This document shows positions 16,190 to 25,327 of a stretch of 50,801 bases of DNA, piece after piece (position 1 is the stretch's first letter; each line of letters opens with the position of its first letter). Source of the DNA: an uncultured Bacilli bacterium (GTDB taxonomy: Bacteria > Bacillota_I > Bacilli_A > RF39 > UBA660). The notes under the pieces are model-generated. The model made no database searches. It saw only the letters and a program-made list of their open reading frames with translations, and was not told the origin of the DNA. The stretch covers positions 1 through 50,801 of the forward strand of contig CALVKN010000006.1 in assembly GCA_944332715.1 (NCBI GenBank), read 5' to 3'. A program made the position numbers and the translations under genes.

Positions 16190-16651
16190 ATGGCAATTGA
16201 AAGAGTAAGAGAATATTTAAAAAAATATAATAAAGATCAAGATATTTTGGAATTTGATGGTTCTAGTGCAACAGTAGTGGATGCTGCTGCTTCTATTGGG
16301 TGTGACGATGCCCATATTGCTAAGACAATGTCATTTATAGTAGATGATAGACCAATTTTAATTGTAATAGCCGGAGACAAAAAAATTGATAACTCTAAAT
16401 TCAAACAAACTTTTAAATGTAAAGCTAAGATGGTACCTAGTGATATGCTAGGAAAGTTAATAGGACATGAGGCTGGAGGAGTTTGTCCGTTTGGTATAAA
16501 TGGTGGAGTAGATGTTTATTTGGATGAATCTCTTAAAAGATTTCAGTATGTCTATCCAGCATGTGGAAGTAGTAATAGTGCTATAAAACTTACAATACCT
16601 GAACTTGAAAAATATTCTAATTATAAATCCTGGGTAGATGTTGGCAAATAA
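16190..16651 (+). CDS. YbaK/EbsC-family aminoacyl-tRNA deacylase
   Basis: A 153-aa YbaK/ProX-type editing domain. These free-standing proteins hydrolyse misacylated tRNAs such as Cys-tRNA-Pro. Family features: SSATVVDAAASIGCDDAHIAKTMSFIV, the conserved Lys in the AKT motif, and GHEAGGVCPFGINGGVDVYLDESL with the conserved GxxPFG. The ATG at 16190 is chosen over an upstream TTG because GGAAAGGAAC precedes it. It lies one base after the RDD stop. Confidence 0.9.
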   Translation: MAIERVREYLKKYNKDQDILEFDGSSATVVDAAASIGCDDAHIAKTMSFIVDDRPILIVIAGDKKIDNSKFKQTFKCKAKMVPSDMLGKLIGHEAGGVCPFGINGGVDVYLDESLKRFQYVYPACGSSNSAIKLTIPELEKYSNYKSWVDVGK

Positions 16652-16652
16652 A

Positions 16653-16683
16653 AAGAACAGCTTAATTAATAACAGCTGTTCTT
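16653..16683. terminator. Bidirectional terminator between convergent genes
   Basis: AAGAACAGCT and AGCTGTTCTT form a perfect 10-bp stem with an 11-nt loop; an A-rich flank on the left gives a T tract for the minus strand. The minus-strand gene ends inside it. Confidence 0.8.
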
Positions 16684-17225
16684 ATTCTTCCTTTGCCTAA
16701 TGTTTCAATTGGTTCTTTTACTGTGTAATCGATTTGCGTTCTTAGAAGACTATATTTAAGTTTTAAAAGTAATACCATACTTTTATATATTTCTATAGCT
16801 TTATCAAGATTACCTTCTTTTATTGCTTGGACACAAGGAATTAAAAAGTTTCTTGTGTTTTCTATTGCAGCAATTTTCGCATCGGGATCACTCATTATAT
16901 TATCACTTATTATTGGACCAACTTGGTCGTATTCAATTAGAAGTGGTAGATATTCTTCATGTTGTTTTAAAAAGTTTTCACGAAAATCTCTTAAAACTAC
17001 TAAAAGTTCACAATCATCTGGATATCCCAAAATATTACATACGATGGTTGTAATATAGCAACCCGCTCTTTGATAACCTTCTTTTTCATTTTTTTTTATA
17101 AATGATGAACATGCTGGTGTAGTTGGAGCCAAATATTTTCCTTTTTTACTACAGTAATGTTCATTTCCCCATTTTGGGGCACCCTTTGAGTCATATAAAG
17201 CGCATTCTGCACAAAAATTTGCCAT
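16662..17225 (-). CDS. Cysteine-rich CFI-box protein, function unknown
   Basis: A 187-aa protein with two parts. Residues 1-45 have four cysteines (C5-x2-C8-x16-C25-x13-C39), likely a metal site. Residues 53-85 (AGCYITTIVCNILGYPDDCELLVVLRDFRENFL) match the CFI-box, a motif seen at protein C-termini and in bacterial proteins of unknown role. A helical tail follows. The ATG comes after GAAAGGGGGAAA. It has a good own promoter: TTGACT, 17-bp spacer, TAAAAT on the minus strand. The nuclease gene diverges from it. Confidence 0.75.
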   Translation of the reverse strand: MANFCAECALYDSKGAPKWGNEHYCSKKGKYLAPTTPACSSFIKKNEKEGYQRAGCYITTIVCNILGYPDDCELLVVLRDFRENFLKQHEEYLPLLIEYDQVGPIISDNIMSDPDAKIAAIENTRNFLIPCVQAIKEGNLDKAIEIYKSMVLLLKLKYSLLRTQIDYTVKEPIETLGKGRIRTAVIN

Positions 17226-17251
17226 GTTTTCCCCCTTTCAGATTGGATATT

Positions 17252-17292
17252 ATTTTAACACAATTGTTTGTTTTAGTCAATTTTGATATAAT
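17252..17292. promoter_or_regulatory. Overlapping divergent promoters
   Basis: Minus strand: TTGACT (17280-17275), 17-bp spacer, TAAAAT (17257-17252). Plus strand: TTGTTT (17264-17269), 17-bp spacer, TATAAT (17287-17292) with extended TGA. The minus -35 lies within the plus spacer, so the two cannot be bound at once. Confidence 0.75.
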
Positions 17293-17313
17293 GTTAATAC
17301 AAGGATGGTAGTA

Positions 17314-18036
17314 ATGGCTAGAAGAAAGAAGAAAAATAATCTAAATAAAGTACTTGTATTAGTTCTTTTGTTTTTAGTTTCTTATTTTGCTTATTATTTT
17401 AGAGATGAATGGATAAAATATAGTGAGGGAAGTAATAAAACTATAGAAAATGTAAGCAAAGAAGAAATACCTGATTATAATGGGGAAGCATATATTTATT
17501 TAAATGAAAATGTGCCAGAGTTTAGTGATAAGGATAAAACTACCCAAAGTTTTGAATATTATAGTAATTTAGATGATTTAGGTAGATGCGGAGTGGCTTT
17601 TGCGAATGTTAGTGTTGATACAATGCCAACAGAGGAAAGAGAAAGTATTGGTCAAATTAAACCAAGTGGATGGCACACTGTAAAATATGATATAGTAAGC
17701 GGAGGATATTTATATAACAGATGTCATTTAATTGGTTATCAGTTAACTGGGGAAAATGCTAATGAAGAGAATTTGATAACTTGTACAAGATATATGAATG
17801 CAACAACGATGTTACAATTTGAAACGGAAGTTGCTTCTTATGTAGAAGAAACAGGGAATCATGTGCTTTATCGAGTTACACCATATTTTGATGGGGATAG
17901 TTTAGTAGCAACTGGTGTACAAATGGAAGCATATTCAGTTGAAGATAATGGAGAATTACAGTTTAATGTATTTGTTTATAATGTTCAACCAGGTATAATG
18001 ATTGACTATGCTACCGGGGATAGTAGTTTGGAGTAG
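17314..18036 (+). CDS. Membrane-anchored DNA/RNA non-specific endonuclease
   Basis: A 240-aa beta-beta-alpha-metal nuclease similar to competence nuclease EndA and streptococcal nucleases. Basic N-terminus, anchor (VLVLVLLFLVSYFAYYF), then the nuclease domain with LGRCGVAFANV and NRCHLIGYQLTGENANEENLITCTRYMN: the His of NRCHL takes the place of the DRGH His, and the Asn of RYMN binds metal. In Gram-positives such enzymes degrade external DNA or process DNA for uptake. The ATG at 17314 is used because the ATG at 17305 lies in the ribosome site AAGGA. A GNAT gene follows 3 bases later. Confidence 0.88.
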   Translation: MARRKKKNNLNKVLVLVLLFLVSYFAYYFRDEWIKYSEGSNKTIENVSKEEIPDYNGEAYIYLNENVPEFSDKDKTTQSFEYYSNLDDLGRCGVAFANVSVDTMPTEERESIGQIKPSGWHTVKYDIVSGGYLYNRCHLIGYQLTGENANEENLITCTRYMNATTMLQFETEVASYVEETGNHVLYRVTPYFDGDSLVATGVQMEAYSVEDNGELQFNVFVYNVQPGIMIDYATGDSSLE

Positions 18037-18039
18037 ATT

Positions 18040-18540
18040 ATGAAATTAGATGATTTAAAATGTGTAAATGATAATATTGATTTGGATGAGTATGTAGATT
18101 TTAGAGAATTAGTCAAACAAAATATGGAATATCCAGAATGGCTAGGAGACTTTTCTAAAAATGATTTAGTTAATATGTTGAATATTGGATCTAAAATTTG
18201 GATATTTTATAAGGATAATGAACCAGTAGCATCAATGATGCTTATACCAAGTGATGAAGATGCCCTAAGAAAATTTGGATTGGATTTAAATTATAGAGAA
18301 GTTGTCGACTATGGTCCGATGTTTGTAAATCCTAAATATGTAGGAAATAAATTACAGTATCAAATGTTGCAGAAAATCGATAAATATTCTAAGATGTTAG
18401 GATATAAGTATGCTGTTGGAACAATTCACCCTGATAATAAATATTCAATTAATAATTTAGTGAAAGCAGGCTTTGAATTAAAGGGGACTAGGACATTTAA
18501 AAGAGGAGTTAGAAATATATATTTAAAAGAGTTTAATTGA
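18040..18540 (+). CDS. GNAT-family N-acetyltransferase
   Basis: A 166-aa protein with the GNAT layout: EPVASMMLIPS (beta strands 2-3), VVDYGPMFVNPKYVGNKLQYQMLQKIDKYSKMLGYKYAVGTIHP (strand 4, acyl-CoA loop and helix) and SINNLVKAGFEL (strand 5 region). The acyl-CoA loop is a divergent form of R/QxxGxG/A. Substrate unknown. It is in an apparent two-gene unit with the nuclease. Confidence 0.85.
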   Translation: MKLDDLKCVNDNIDLDEYVDFRELVKQNMEYPEWLGDFSKNDLVNMLNIGSKIWIFYKDNEPVASMMLIPSDEDALRKFGLDLNYREVVDYGPMFVNPKYVGNKLQYQMLQKIDKYSKMLGYKYAVGTIHPDNKYSINNLVKAGFELKGTRTFKRGVRNIYLKEFN

Positions 18541-18544
18541 TAAC

Positions 18545-18559
18545 ATAATTTGAAATTAT
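18545..18559. repeat. Perfect short palindrome upstream of the amidase
   Basis: ATAATTT-G-AAATTAT, just upstream of a TATAAT box at 18563-18568. It could be an operator for the amidase gene. No T tract follows, so it is not a terminator of the GNAT gene. Confidence 0.35.
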
Positions 18560-18584
18560 CCATATAATATTCTAGGTGATATAC

Positions 18585-18884
18585 ATGGATAGAGCGTTAA
18601 AAAAAGTGGTAATTGATGCTGGTCATGGAGGGGAAGATCCTGGAACTATTGCAAATGGAATTACAGAGAAAGATTATACGTTAAAAATTAGTGAATATAT
18701 ACATAATAGGTTAGATGAAATGGGAATTCCGAATGAATTATCTAGAGATAGTGATGTAACTTTAGATAGTAATTCAAGGCCCGATAAGATACAATCGTTT
18801 TATGGTGATGGAAGTGATGTAATAGTTGTATCTAATCATATAAACGCTGGTGGTGCGAAAGGTAAGAATGTAGGCAAAGTGTAA
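18585..18884 (+). pseudogene. 5' fragment of LysM-type N-acetylmuramoyl-L-alanine amidase, interrupted by the element
   Basis: Amidase_3 N-terminal part: His14 in VVIDAGHGGEDPG, Glu28 in ITEKDYTLKISEYI and His85 in VVSNHINAGG are the three zinc ligands. After codon ...AGG at 18854 the frame enters the mobile element, adds a few foreign residues (AKGKNVGKV) and stops. The catalytic Glu and the LysM domain are on the far side of the element. The ATG at 18585 follows AGGTGAT. The truncated product should be inactive, but precise excision would restore the whole enzyme in frame. Confidence 0.9.
18852..18874 (+). other. attL of the serine-recombinase element
   Basis: Core GGTG at 18852-18855, then eight bases, then the arm AAGAATGTAGG. 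To the left is the amidase reading frame. Confidence 0.75.
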
Positions 18885-19172
18885 TAGTGTCTTGTATTGC
18901 CCTGAAATATAAGGATTTTGGCTTAATGTTGAAATTCTTTTTTTATGAATTAACAATTTAAAATAGAATGTATTTTGCTATGCTGTTTATTATTTATACT
19001 ATTTCTCTATTTAAAGTTAGAAAAGCAATCGTAATAAATTGACAATTTTATAAAAAAATTACTCTGTGTCGTAATTAATTACCAAAAAATTAAATCAAAT
19101 TAATAAATATTTATTTTAATTTAATCATATTTTCATTTTTAGCTTGTATTTATAATAAAAGTATTGTATAAT
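18885..19172 (+). promoter_or_regulatory. Left-end non-coding region and promoter of the RM operon
   Basis: The first 260 bases are very AT-rich and hold no gene I can support. At 19144-19172 lies TTGTAT, 17-bp spacer, TATAAT. Downstream the palindrome ATAAGCTTAT (19184-19193) sits between the expected RNA start and the XRE gene and could be its operator. Confidence 0.65.
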
Positions 19173-19215
19173 TATATTAACATATAAGCTTATTAGTTAA
19201 TATAGAGGTGATTAA

Positions 19216-19584
19216 ATGAAAAAAGATTCTTTAGGTAGATTTATTGTAAATGCAAGAGCTAAGAAAAACATATCATCACGACAGTTGGCGATAAGTAGCG
19301 AAGTGTCAGCAGCTTATATGAATGATATTGAAAAAGGAAAGAGAGTTCCTACTTTTTATGTGCTAAAAAAAATTGGTTCAGCACTTGAATTAAATGATGA
19401 GAACATGTACAGATTGTTGGATTTGGCAGCCAAAAGTAGTAATAATAGAGTGCCATATGACATAATAGAATATATTATGCAAAATGATTCTTTAAGAAGA
19501 TGCATTAGAGAAAAGATTAAAAACAACGATTATTCAGGATGGGAAAGAGCACTTGAAAATTGTGGAAAGGAGGATATAAAATGA
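19216..19584 (+). CDS. XRE-family regulator of the restriction-modification operon
   Basis: A 122-aa protein. Residues 5-60 form a Cro/C1 helix-turn-helix (LGRFIVNARAKKNISSRQLAISSEVSAAYMNDIEKGKRVPTFYVLKKIGSALEL). The C-terminal half is an extra helical domain. As first gene of the operon, overlapping the first methyltransferase by ATGA, it is probably the controller that times methyltransferase and nuclease synthesis. The ATG follows AGAGGTG. Confidence 0.85.
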   Translation: MKKDSLGRFIVNARAKKNISSRQLAISSEVSAAYMNDIEKGKRVPTFYVLKKIGSALELNDENMYRLLDLAAKSSNNRVPYDIIEYIMQNDSLRRCIREKIKNNDYSGWERALENCGKEDIK

Positions 19585-20666
19585 AAAAATATACTGTAGT
19601 AGATTTATTTTGTGGAGCTGGTGGGTTATCCAAAGGATTTTTAGATGCGGGATTTAATGTAGTTTTAGGTGTTGACTTTGATGAACCAGCTTTAAGAACG
19701 TTTGAAGCTAATCACGGTAGTGCTAAAGCAATGAAGTTGGATTTGTTTAACCACGATAATATTTTTGAAATAAAAAAATATCTAGAAGATAATAAAATAC
19801 AATTGGACGTTTTAGTTGGAGGTCCCCCTTGTCAAGGATTTTCGCTTGCTGGAAAAAGAGAGGAAAATGATGAAAGAAATGTTTTGTATTCTGCTATGGT
19901 TAAAACAGCAAAAGAATTAAGACCTAAAATAGTAGTTTTAGAAAATGTTCCAGGAATGTTAAAACTATATGATGGCAAAGGTGCAAAACGTATCATAAAT
20001 GATTTTACTGAGCTTGGCTATAAAATGTCAGCAGAAATTTTATATGCTCCAAACTTTGGAGTTCCCCAAATTAGAAAAAGAGTAGTTTTTGTAGGAATTT
20101 TAAATGGCAAGAAAGAGTTTGAATATCCCATTCCAAAGATTAAACCTGAGAATTATATAACATGTGAAGAAGCTATAAGCGACTTACCAAGTCTAGAAAA
20201 TGATAATGATTATTCACTAGATAAAATTAGAGAATACATTATGGAACCAACAAATGATTACCAAAAACAAATGAGGAAAAATTCAATTAAAGTTTTTAAT
20301 CACTTTCCAACTAAGCATGCTCAAAAAACTATTGAAAACATTGCTAAAATACCGGATGGTGGCAATTATAAAGATCTTCCTGTTGGAGAGTCAGAAAAAT
20401 TTAAATATCATGAATCTTTAACGAGATACAATAGTAAAAAGCCATCTTTGACAATCGATACAGGACATAGAACACACTTTCACTATAAATATAATAGAAT
20501 CCCTTCGGTTAGGGAAAATGCAAGATTACAATCATTTCCGGACGACTTTATATTCTATGGTAGTAAGCAGCAACAGTATAAACAAGTTGGTAATGCAGTT
20601 CCACCATTATTAGGAAAAGCGGTAGCGGAAAAAATTAAGGAAGTATTAGATAATGAAGAAGTATAA
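19581..20666 (+). CDS. DNA (cytosine-5-)methyltransferase, first of pair
   Basis: A 361-aa m5C methyltransferase with all principal motifs: I (DLFCGAGGLSKGFLDAGF), IV with catalytic Cys84 (GGPPCQGFSLAGKR), VI (ENVPGML), VIII (QIRKRVVFVG), and IX-X (RLQSFPDDF, QVGNAVPPLLGKAVAEKI). It protects the element's recognition site on one strand. GGAAAGGAGG precedes the ATG, which overlaps the XRE stop. It overlaps the second methyltransferase by 14 bases. Confidence 0.96.
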   Translation: MKKYTVVDLFCGAGGLSKGFLDAGFNVVLGVDFDEPALRTFEANHGSAKAMKLDLFNHDNIFEIKKYLEDNKIQLDVLVGGPPCQGFSLAGKREENDERNVLYSAMVKTAKELRPKIVVLENVPGMLKLYDGKGAKRIINDFTELGYKMSAEILYAPNFGVPQIRKRVVFVGILNGKKEFEYPIPKIKPENYITCEEAISDLPSLENDNDYSLDKIREYIMEPTNDYQKQMRKNSIKVFNHFPTKHAQKTIENIAKIPDGGNYKDLPVGESEKFKYHESLTRYNSKKPSLTIDTGHRTHFHYKYNRIPSVRENARLQSFPDDFIFYGSKQQQYKQVGNAVPPLLGKAVAEKIKEVLDNEEV

Positions 20667-21864
20667 TATTATAGATTTATTTTCAGGATGTGGTGGATTA
20701 TTGGATGGATTTATGCAAACCGGAAAATATAATCCAGTTGCGTCTGTAGAATGGGAATTAAAACCAACACAAACATTGGCAAAAAGACTAAAAGAAAAAT
20801 GGAATATATCAGATGTGGATGAATCAGTGATGAGATTTGATATACAGCGAGTAGATGAATTGTTTAATGGATATGATGATTTAAAATATGGCAAAAATAA
20901 GGGATTATTAAAGATAATAGGAAAAAGGAAGATAGATTTCATAATTGGAGGGCCACCTTGTCAAGCTTATTCTGTAGCTGGTAGAGTAAGAGAAAAAAAC
21001 AATATGAAACAAGACTATAGAAACTATCTATTTGAGTATTATTTACAAATTGTAGAAAAATTACAGCCAAAATTATTTGTATTTGAAAACGTTCCTGGAA
21101 TGTTGTCAGCAATGCCAGATGGAACTCCTATTATAGATTTAATAAGACGAGATATAGAATCTAAAGGATATGAAATTATTGAGGATATAAGAAAATATGC
21201 TGTATTAGATGCTAGTGATTTTTCTGTCCCACAAGCAAGAAAAAGAGTGATTCTAATTGGTATGAATAAGGAGTATTTTAAAAATAAAAATATCCAAAAT
21301 GAATTAAAAAAATTTTATACTCAAATTTTACCAAGATATAAATCAAAAAGAAAAATTAGTGTTAAAGAGGCTATTGGTGATTTGCCAAAATGTATGCCAT
21401 ATTATCGAGATACAAGACCTTCTCATACAGATCCAGAATGCTCAATAACCTGGCATCATCCAAGGTATCATGGATTGAGAGATGTTAAGATATTTAAAAT
21501 GTTAGCAGAAGATATAGAAAAAGGTGAAAATCAGTATACAGATTCTGATATTTTGAAAGAAATATATAATAAGGCAACCGGTAGTAGCACAAATGTCCAT
21601 AAGTATCATGTTTTAAGAGCTGATGAACCAAGTACAACTATATTAGCTCATTTACACAAGGATGGTTTAAGATTTATTCACTATGATTCATCTCAAGCTA
21701 GGTCTATAACCGTTAGAGAAGCAGCTAGATTGCAAAGCTTTGATGACGATTTTGAATTTGTCGGTACTCAAGGTGATGCTTATAAAATGATTGGTAATGC
21801 AGTACCTGTAAAATTTGCAAATGCAATAGCTCGTGCTATAATAGAATTAATGAAGGAGGAGTAG
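20653..21864 (+). CDS. DNA (cytosine-5-)methyltransferase, second of pair
   Basis: A 403-aa m5C methyltransferase distinct in sequence from the first. Motifs: I (DLFSGCGGLLDGFMQTGK), IV with Cys103 (GGPPCQAYSVAGRVREKN), VI (ENVPGMLSAMPDG), VIII (QARKRVILIG), IX-X (REAARLQSFDDDF, MIGNAVPVKFANAIARAI). The target recognition region between VIII and IX differs from that of the first enzyme. Two different m5C enzymes in tandem suggest an asymmetric site, with one enzyme per strand, as in LlaJI. Strong coupling to its neighbours. Confidence 0.96.
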   Translation: MKKYNIIDLFSGCGGLLDGFMQTGKYNPVASVEWELKPTQTLAKRLKEKWNISDVDESVMRFDIQRVDELFNGYDDLKYGKNKGLLKIIGKRKIDFIIGGPPCQAYSVAGRVREKNNMKQDYRNYLFEYYLQIVEKLQPKLFVFENVPGMLSAMPDGTPIIDLIRRDIESKGYEIIEDIRKYAVLDASDFSVPQARKRVILIGMNKEYFKNKNIQNELKKFYTQILPRYKSKRKISVKEAIGDLPKCMPYYRDTRPSHTDPECSITWHHPRYHGLRDVKIFKMLAEDIEKGENQYTDSDILKEIYNKATGSSTNVHKYHVLRADEPSTTILAHLHKDGLRFIHYDSSQARSITVREAARLQSFDDDFEFVGTQGDAYKMIGNAVPVKFANAIARAIIELMKEE

Positions 21865-21870
21865 TGTAGT

Positions 21871-24183
21871 ATGGCAGGAATTCCAAGGGAGCATTCAACT
21901 TTATATTTTGATGCTTTATGTAGAACACAGAAAAAGGAAACAGTATTAAGCTTAATAAAAGCAACTTATTATGCAAAAAAAAATAATGCAACTGTAGATG
22001 ATGTAAAAAAAGAAATAGCTGAACGATTAAAACACGGATATGGATTGTTCAAAGACAACATTCGTGGATATGATAATGGAATAGGCAGTTATCAAGGCAC
22101 TTTAGAACAATTTTCTAGTCAGTATACGATAGGACACGAATTATCTATTTGGAAAAATTCAGATCTTGAACTAAACGATTTGGCAATAAAAGTTGCAAAA
22201 GATGAAATAACAATTACAAAATATTTTGATATTGTTTTCTTAAATTATTTTCAACCAGTACAAGGTAAAAATGTTCATCCATTATATTTAATTTTAAAAT
22301 ATATGGGCGAAAACAAATTAAGTGTTTTCGAAAAAAGTATGTTAGGCTTAGCCTTAACTGTACCAACAGATGATGGTTCGACTAACGCTTTATTTAACAT
22401 GCTAGGAGATACATCATATTTTACTTTTGAAAATAACAAATTGGTCTTTAATGATAACTATGATATTGAAAAGTTGATAGAATGTTGTAATACAAAGTAT
22501 TTGGGACAAAATGGTTTATTGGATGCAAAGAGAGAACTAAATGATTCAGATTCTTATATAAAATATATAACTTATGAAAATCCAAAACTAAATGATACAA
22601 TAAATTTAGATATGGATAAGACTTATATAAATAAATTTAGAAAATATTATGTAGATAATATTGAGAGATTGAAACGTGATCATGATTGGTCGACAGGAAG
22701 AAAAGACTTTTTAGCTGAATACCCATTAGATAGAATAAACATTCTTCAATTAGATGAATATGCATTAGGAACTGATAATTATGAGAATTCCTTTAGTTAT
22801 AAGTTAGAATATGGAAAATATAAAAATTTAGGGATAGGTATTGGTGGCGGTACAGCAGCCAAACATGGTATATATAGAAAAAAAGATACCAAAAAATATT
22901 ATGGAATAAACAATAAGGAAATAGATAATCCGCAAGAGTATTGGCTTCAATTTAGAACGGAATTATATAGTTATTTAAAAAGTTTAAGTGGTATTAAAGA
23001 TATGTATAATGCAAAAGATAAATACCCATACTTACAAGGTACTTCAATGGTATTAACAAAATTAGCAACCATTTATTATCCAGAGTATTTCTTGAATATT
23101 TGTTCAAAAGAAAAATTGTTAGTTATAGCAAGCTATTTTTCAATACCAATAAATAAAAATGACTCTTCAGAGAAAATTTCATTTGAAATAAACAAATTTA
23201 TTAGACGCATGATCCCTGAAGTGAATCAAAATCATTCATATTATATTGGCGACATGCTATATAAGTTTATTGATTTTATTGATGAAAATAATATTATTTT
23301 AGATGATGACAAAAAAGAAAAAATAAATCCATATAACAAAGAAGATTTCTTAAAAGATGTTTATATTGATGAGGAAGATTATGAAAAGTTAAATAACTTA
23401 TTGAATAAAAAGAAAAATATTATTTTAGAGGGTGCCCCTGGTGTTGGAAAAACATTCATGGCAAAAAGACTTGCTTATTCAAGGATAGGTTATGAAGATA
23501 ACTCTAAAATTCTAATGATTCAATTTCATCAGAGTTATTCCTATGAAGATTTTATCGAAGGTATAAGACCGGTTGATGGAAATTTTAAAGTAGTTGATGG
23601 AGTGTTTAAGGAATTCTGTTTAAAAGCGCAAAGTGATAAATCGAATAATTATTATTGCATTATAGATGAAATAAATAGAGGTAATATTAGCAAAATCCTT
23701 GGTGAACTTATGATGTTAATTGAAACAGATAAAAGGGATAAAGAAAAACTTGAATTACCTTATTCTGGAGATGAATTCTACGTCCCTGAAAATTTATATA
23801 TTATAGGAATGCTAAATACAGCTGATAGAAGTTTAGCACTGATAGATTATGCTTTGAGAAGAAGGTTTTCTTTCTACAAAGTTGTACCTGCTTTTAATAA
23901 TGAAAAATTTAAGCAATATATTGAGGAATATCTTGATAAAAGATTTGATAAATTAATTGAAGAAATTAAAAAACTTAATATTGCAATTGATGATGATGAT
24001 TCGTTGGGAGATGGTTTTGAAATTGGCCACAGTTATTTTTGCCAATTAAACCATGATTATGAAAAAGAATTGGATGATATCGTTGAATATGATATATTAC
24101 CTATGTTAAGGGAATATTGGTTTGATGATAAAGCAAAATATGAAGAGTGGGAAAAAGCATTAACTGGTGTAATAAATGAATAA
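21871..24183 (+). CDS. McrB-like AAA+ restriction NTPase (LlaJI R1-like)
   Basis: A 770-aa restriction subunit. The C-terminal part is a McrB-type AAA+ motor: Walker A GAPGVGKT (521-528), Walker B IIDEINRG (Asp599-Glu600) and the McrB signature NTADRS (649-654), followed by LIDYALRRRFSF. The N-terminal 480 residues are not McrB-like to my eye and probably read DNA sequence. In LlaJI the equivalent R1 subunit has a McrB-like GTPase domain and acts with R2. The ATG is 7 bases after the second methyltransferase, with AAGGAGG upstream; the end overlaps the nuclease gene by 8 bases. Confidence 0.88.
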   Translation: MAGIPREHSTLYFDALCRTQKKETVLSLIKATYYAKKNNATVDDVKKEIAERLKHGYGLFKDNIRGYDNGIGSYQGTLEQFSSQYTIGHELSIWKNSDLELNDLAIKVAKDEITITKYFDIVFLNYFQPVQGKNVHPLYLILKYMGENKLSVFEKSMLGLALTVPTDDGSTNALFNMLGDTSYFTFENNKLVFNDNYDIEKLIECCNTKYLGQNGLLDAKRELNDSDSYIKYITYENPKLNDTINLDMDKTYINKFRKYYVDNIERLKRDHDWSTGRKDFLAEYPLDRINILQLDEYALGTDNYENSFSYKLEYGKYKNLGIGIGGGTAAKHGIYRKKDTKKYYGINNKEIDNPQEYWLQFRTELYSYLKSLSGIKDMYNAKDKYPYLQGTSMVLTKLATIYYPEYFLNICSKEKLLVIASYFSIPINKNDSSEKISFEINKFIRRMIPEVNQNHSYYIGDMLYKFIDFIDENNIILDDDKKEKINPYNKEDFLKDVYIDEEDYEKLNNLLNKKKNIILEGAPGVGKTFMAKRLAYSRIGYEDNSKILMIQFHQSYSYEDFIEGIRPVDGNFKVVDGVFKEFCLKAQSDKSNNYYCIIDEINRGNISKILGELMMLIETDKRDKEKLELPYSGDEFYVPENLYIIGMLNTADRSLALIDYALRRRFSFYKVVPAFNNEKFKQYIEEYLDKRFDKLIEEIKKLNIAIDDDDSLGDGFEIGHSYFCQLNHDYEKELDDIVEYDILPMLREYWFDDKAKYEEWEKALTGVINE

Positions 24184-25234
24184 CAAAGATTATCGAATAA
24201 GTAATATTTATTATATGCTAGCTTATGCTTTTAGATTTGATAAGCTTATTGAAAAGGCTAAAACTTCTGGTGCATTTGAAGAATTTGAAAATATTTACGA
24301 TTTATTATCGTATATGTTATTAACTTTAATCAATAAAATGATAAAAAGAGGTTTTTATAAAGATTATAAGTTGACTACTGAAATAACTTCTATAGCAAAA
24401 GGTAAAATCAACATTAGTCAAACAATTAAAAGTAATACATTGATTAATCAGAAATTAGTTTGTGATTTTGATGATTTTAGTGAAAATATTTATCTAAATA
24501 AAATTATTAAAACTACATTGTTTTACTTAATAAAATCGAACAAAGTAAAGAAAGAACTGAAACAAAAGGTAAAGAAAATATATTTGTTTTTTGATGACAT
24601 TGATATATTGGATAACAGAAAAATTCAGTGGAACCAAATACTTTTAAATAAGTCAAATAAGGAATATAGGTATGTTATAAATATTTGCTATCTGATTTTG
24701 AATGAATTAATAATTACACAAAGTAATGGTGAAAAAGAGTATAAAGAATTTTTTGAGGATGAAAAATTATCCGTTATATATGAAAGATTTGTACGAGAAT
24801 ATTATATAAAACATTACCCAGATTTAAAGCCTGGTGTAAAAAAAATGAGATGGAACATAGATGAAGGATATCCAATGATTGATTTTATACCTACAATGAT
24901 TACTGATATAAATTTATATCATAAGAATAAAGTTTTAATTATAGATACAAAATTTTATGCCAATATATTAGGCAAAAGTAGATATGATAAAAAAATTATT
25001 AGTAGAGATAATTGGAATCAGCTATTTGCATATGTGTCAAATGAGGCTTATAAAACTGATGAAATAGTTAGTGGCATGTTGTTATATGCACAAACTGATG
25101 AAGAAATTGCTAATAATAGTACTACATCTGTAATGGGCAACAAGATGTCTATAAGAATTTTAGATTTAAGAAAAGAATTTGGTCATATAAGTACTGAATT
25201 AAATAAAATTGCAGATGATTTCATTGTTGAGTAG
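24176..25234 (+). CDS. McrC-like PD-(D/E)XK restriction subunit (LlaJI R2-like)
   Basis: A 352-aa McrC-family protein. The C-terminal nuclease core shows MIDFIPTMITDI with Asp236 and KVLIIDTKFYANI with Asp257 and Lys259, the D...DxK form of the PD-(D/E)XK site. The N-terminal region (YYMLAYAFRFDKL) fits the McrC domain that docks on the McrB-like ring. Together with the upstream NTPase it should translocate on and cut unmodified DNA. It is the last gene of the operon; a terminator follows. Confidence 0.88.
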   Translation: MNNKDYRISNIYYMLAYAFRFDKLIEKAKTSGAFEEFENIYDLLSYMLLTLINKMIKRGFYKDYKLTTEITSIAKGKINISQTIKSNTLINQKLVCDFDDFSENIYLNKIIKTTLFYLIKSNKVKKELKQKVKKIYLFFDDIDILDNRKIQWNQILLNKSNKEYRYVINICYLILNELIITQSNGEKEYKEFFEDEKLSVIYERFVREYYIKHYPDLKPGVKKMRWNIDEGYPMIDFIPTMITDINLYHKNKVLIIDTKFYANILGKSRYDKKIISRDNWNQLFAYVSNEAYKTDEIVSGMLLYAQTDEEIANNSTTSVMGNKMSIRILDLRKEFGHISTELNKIADDFIVE

Positions 25235-25261
25235 AATTATAATATGTATTAAAAATTCATT

Positions 25262-25288
25262 GAGGAAGAATTATTTTTTCCTCTTTTT
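25262..25288 (+). terminator. Terminator of the RM operon
   Basis: GAGGAAGAA/TTTTTCCTC (one G-T pair), loop TTAT, then five T residues. Confidence 0.85.
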
Positions 25289-25327
25289 GTTATTATAAAT
25301 TGCATAATAATGTTCTCTTTTTTGACA

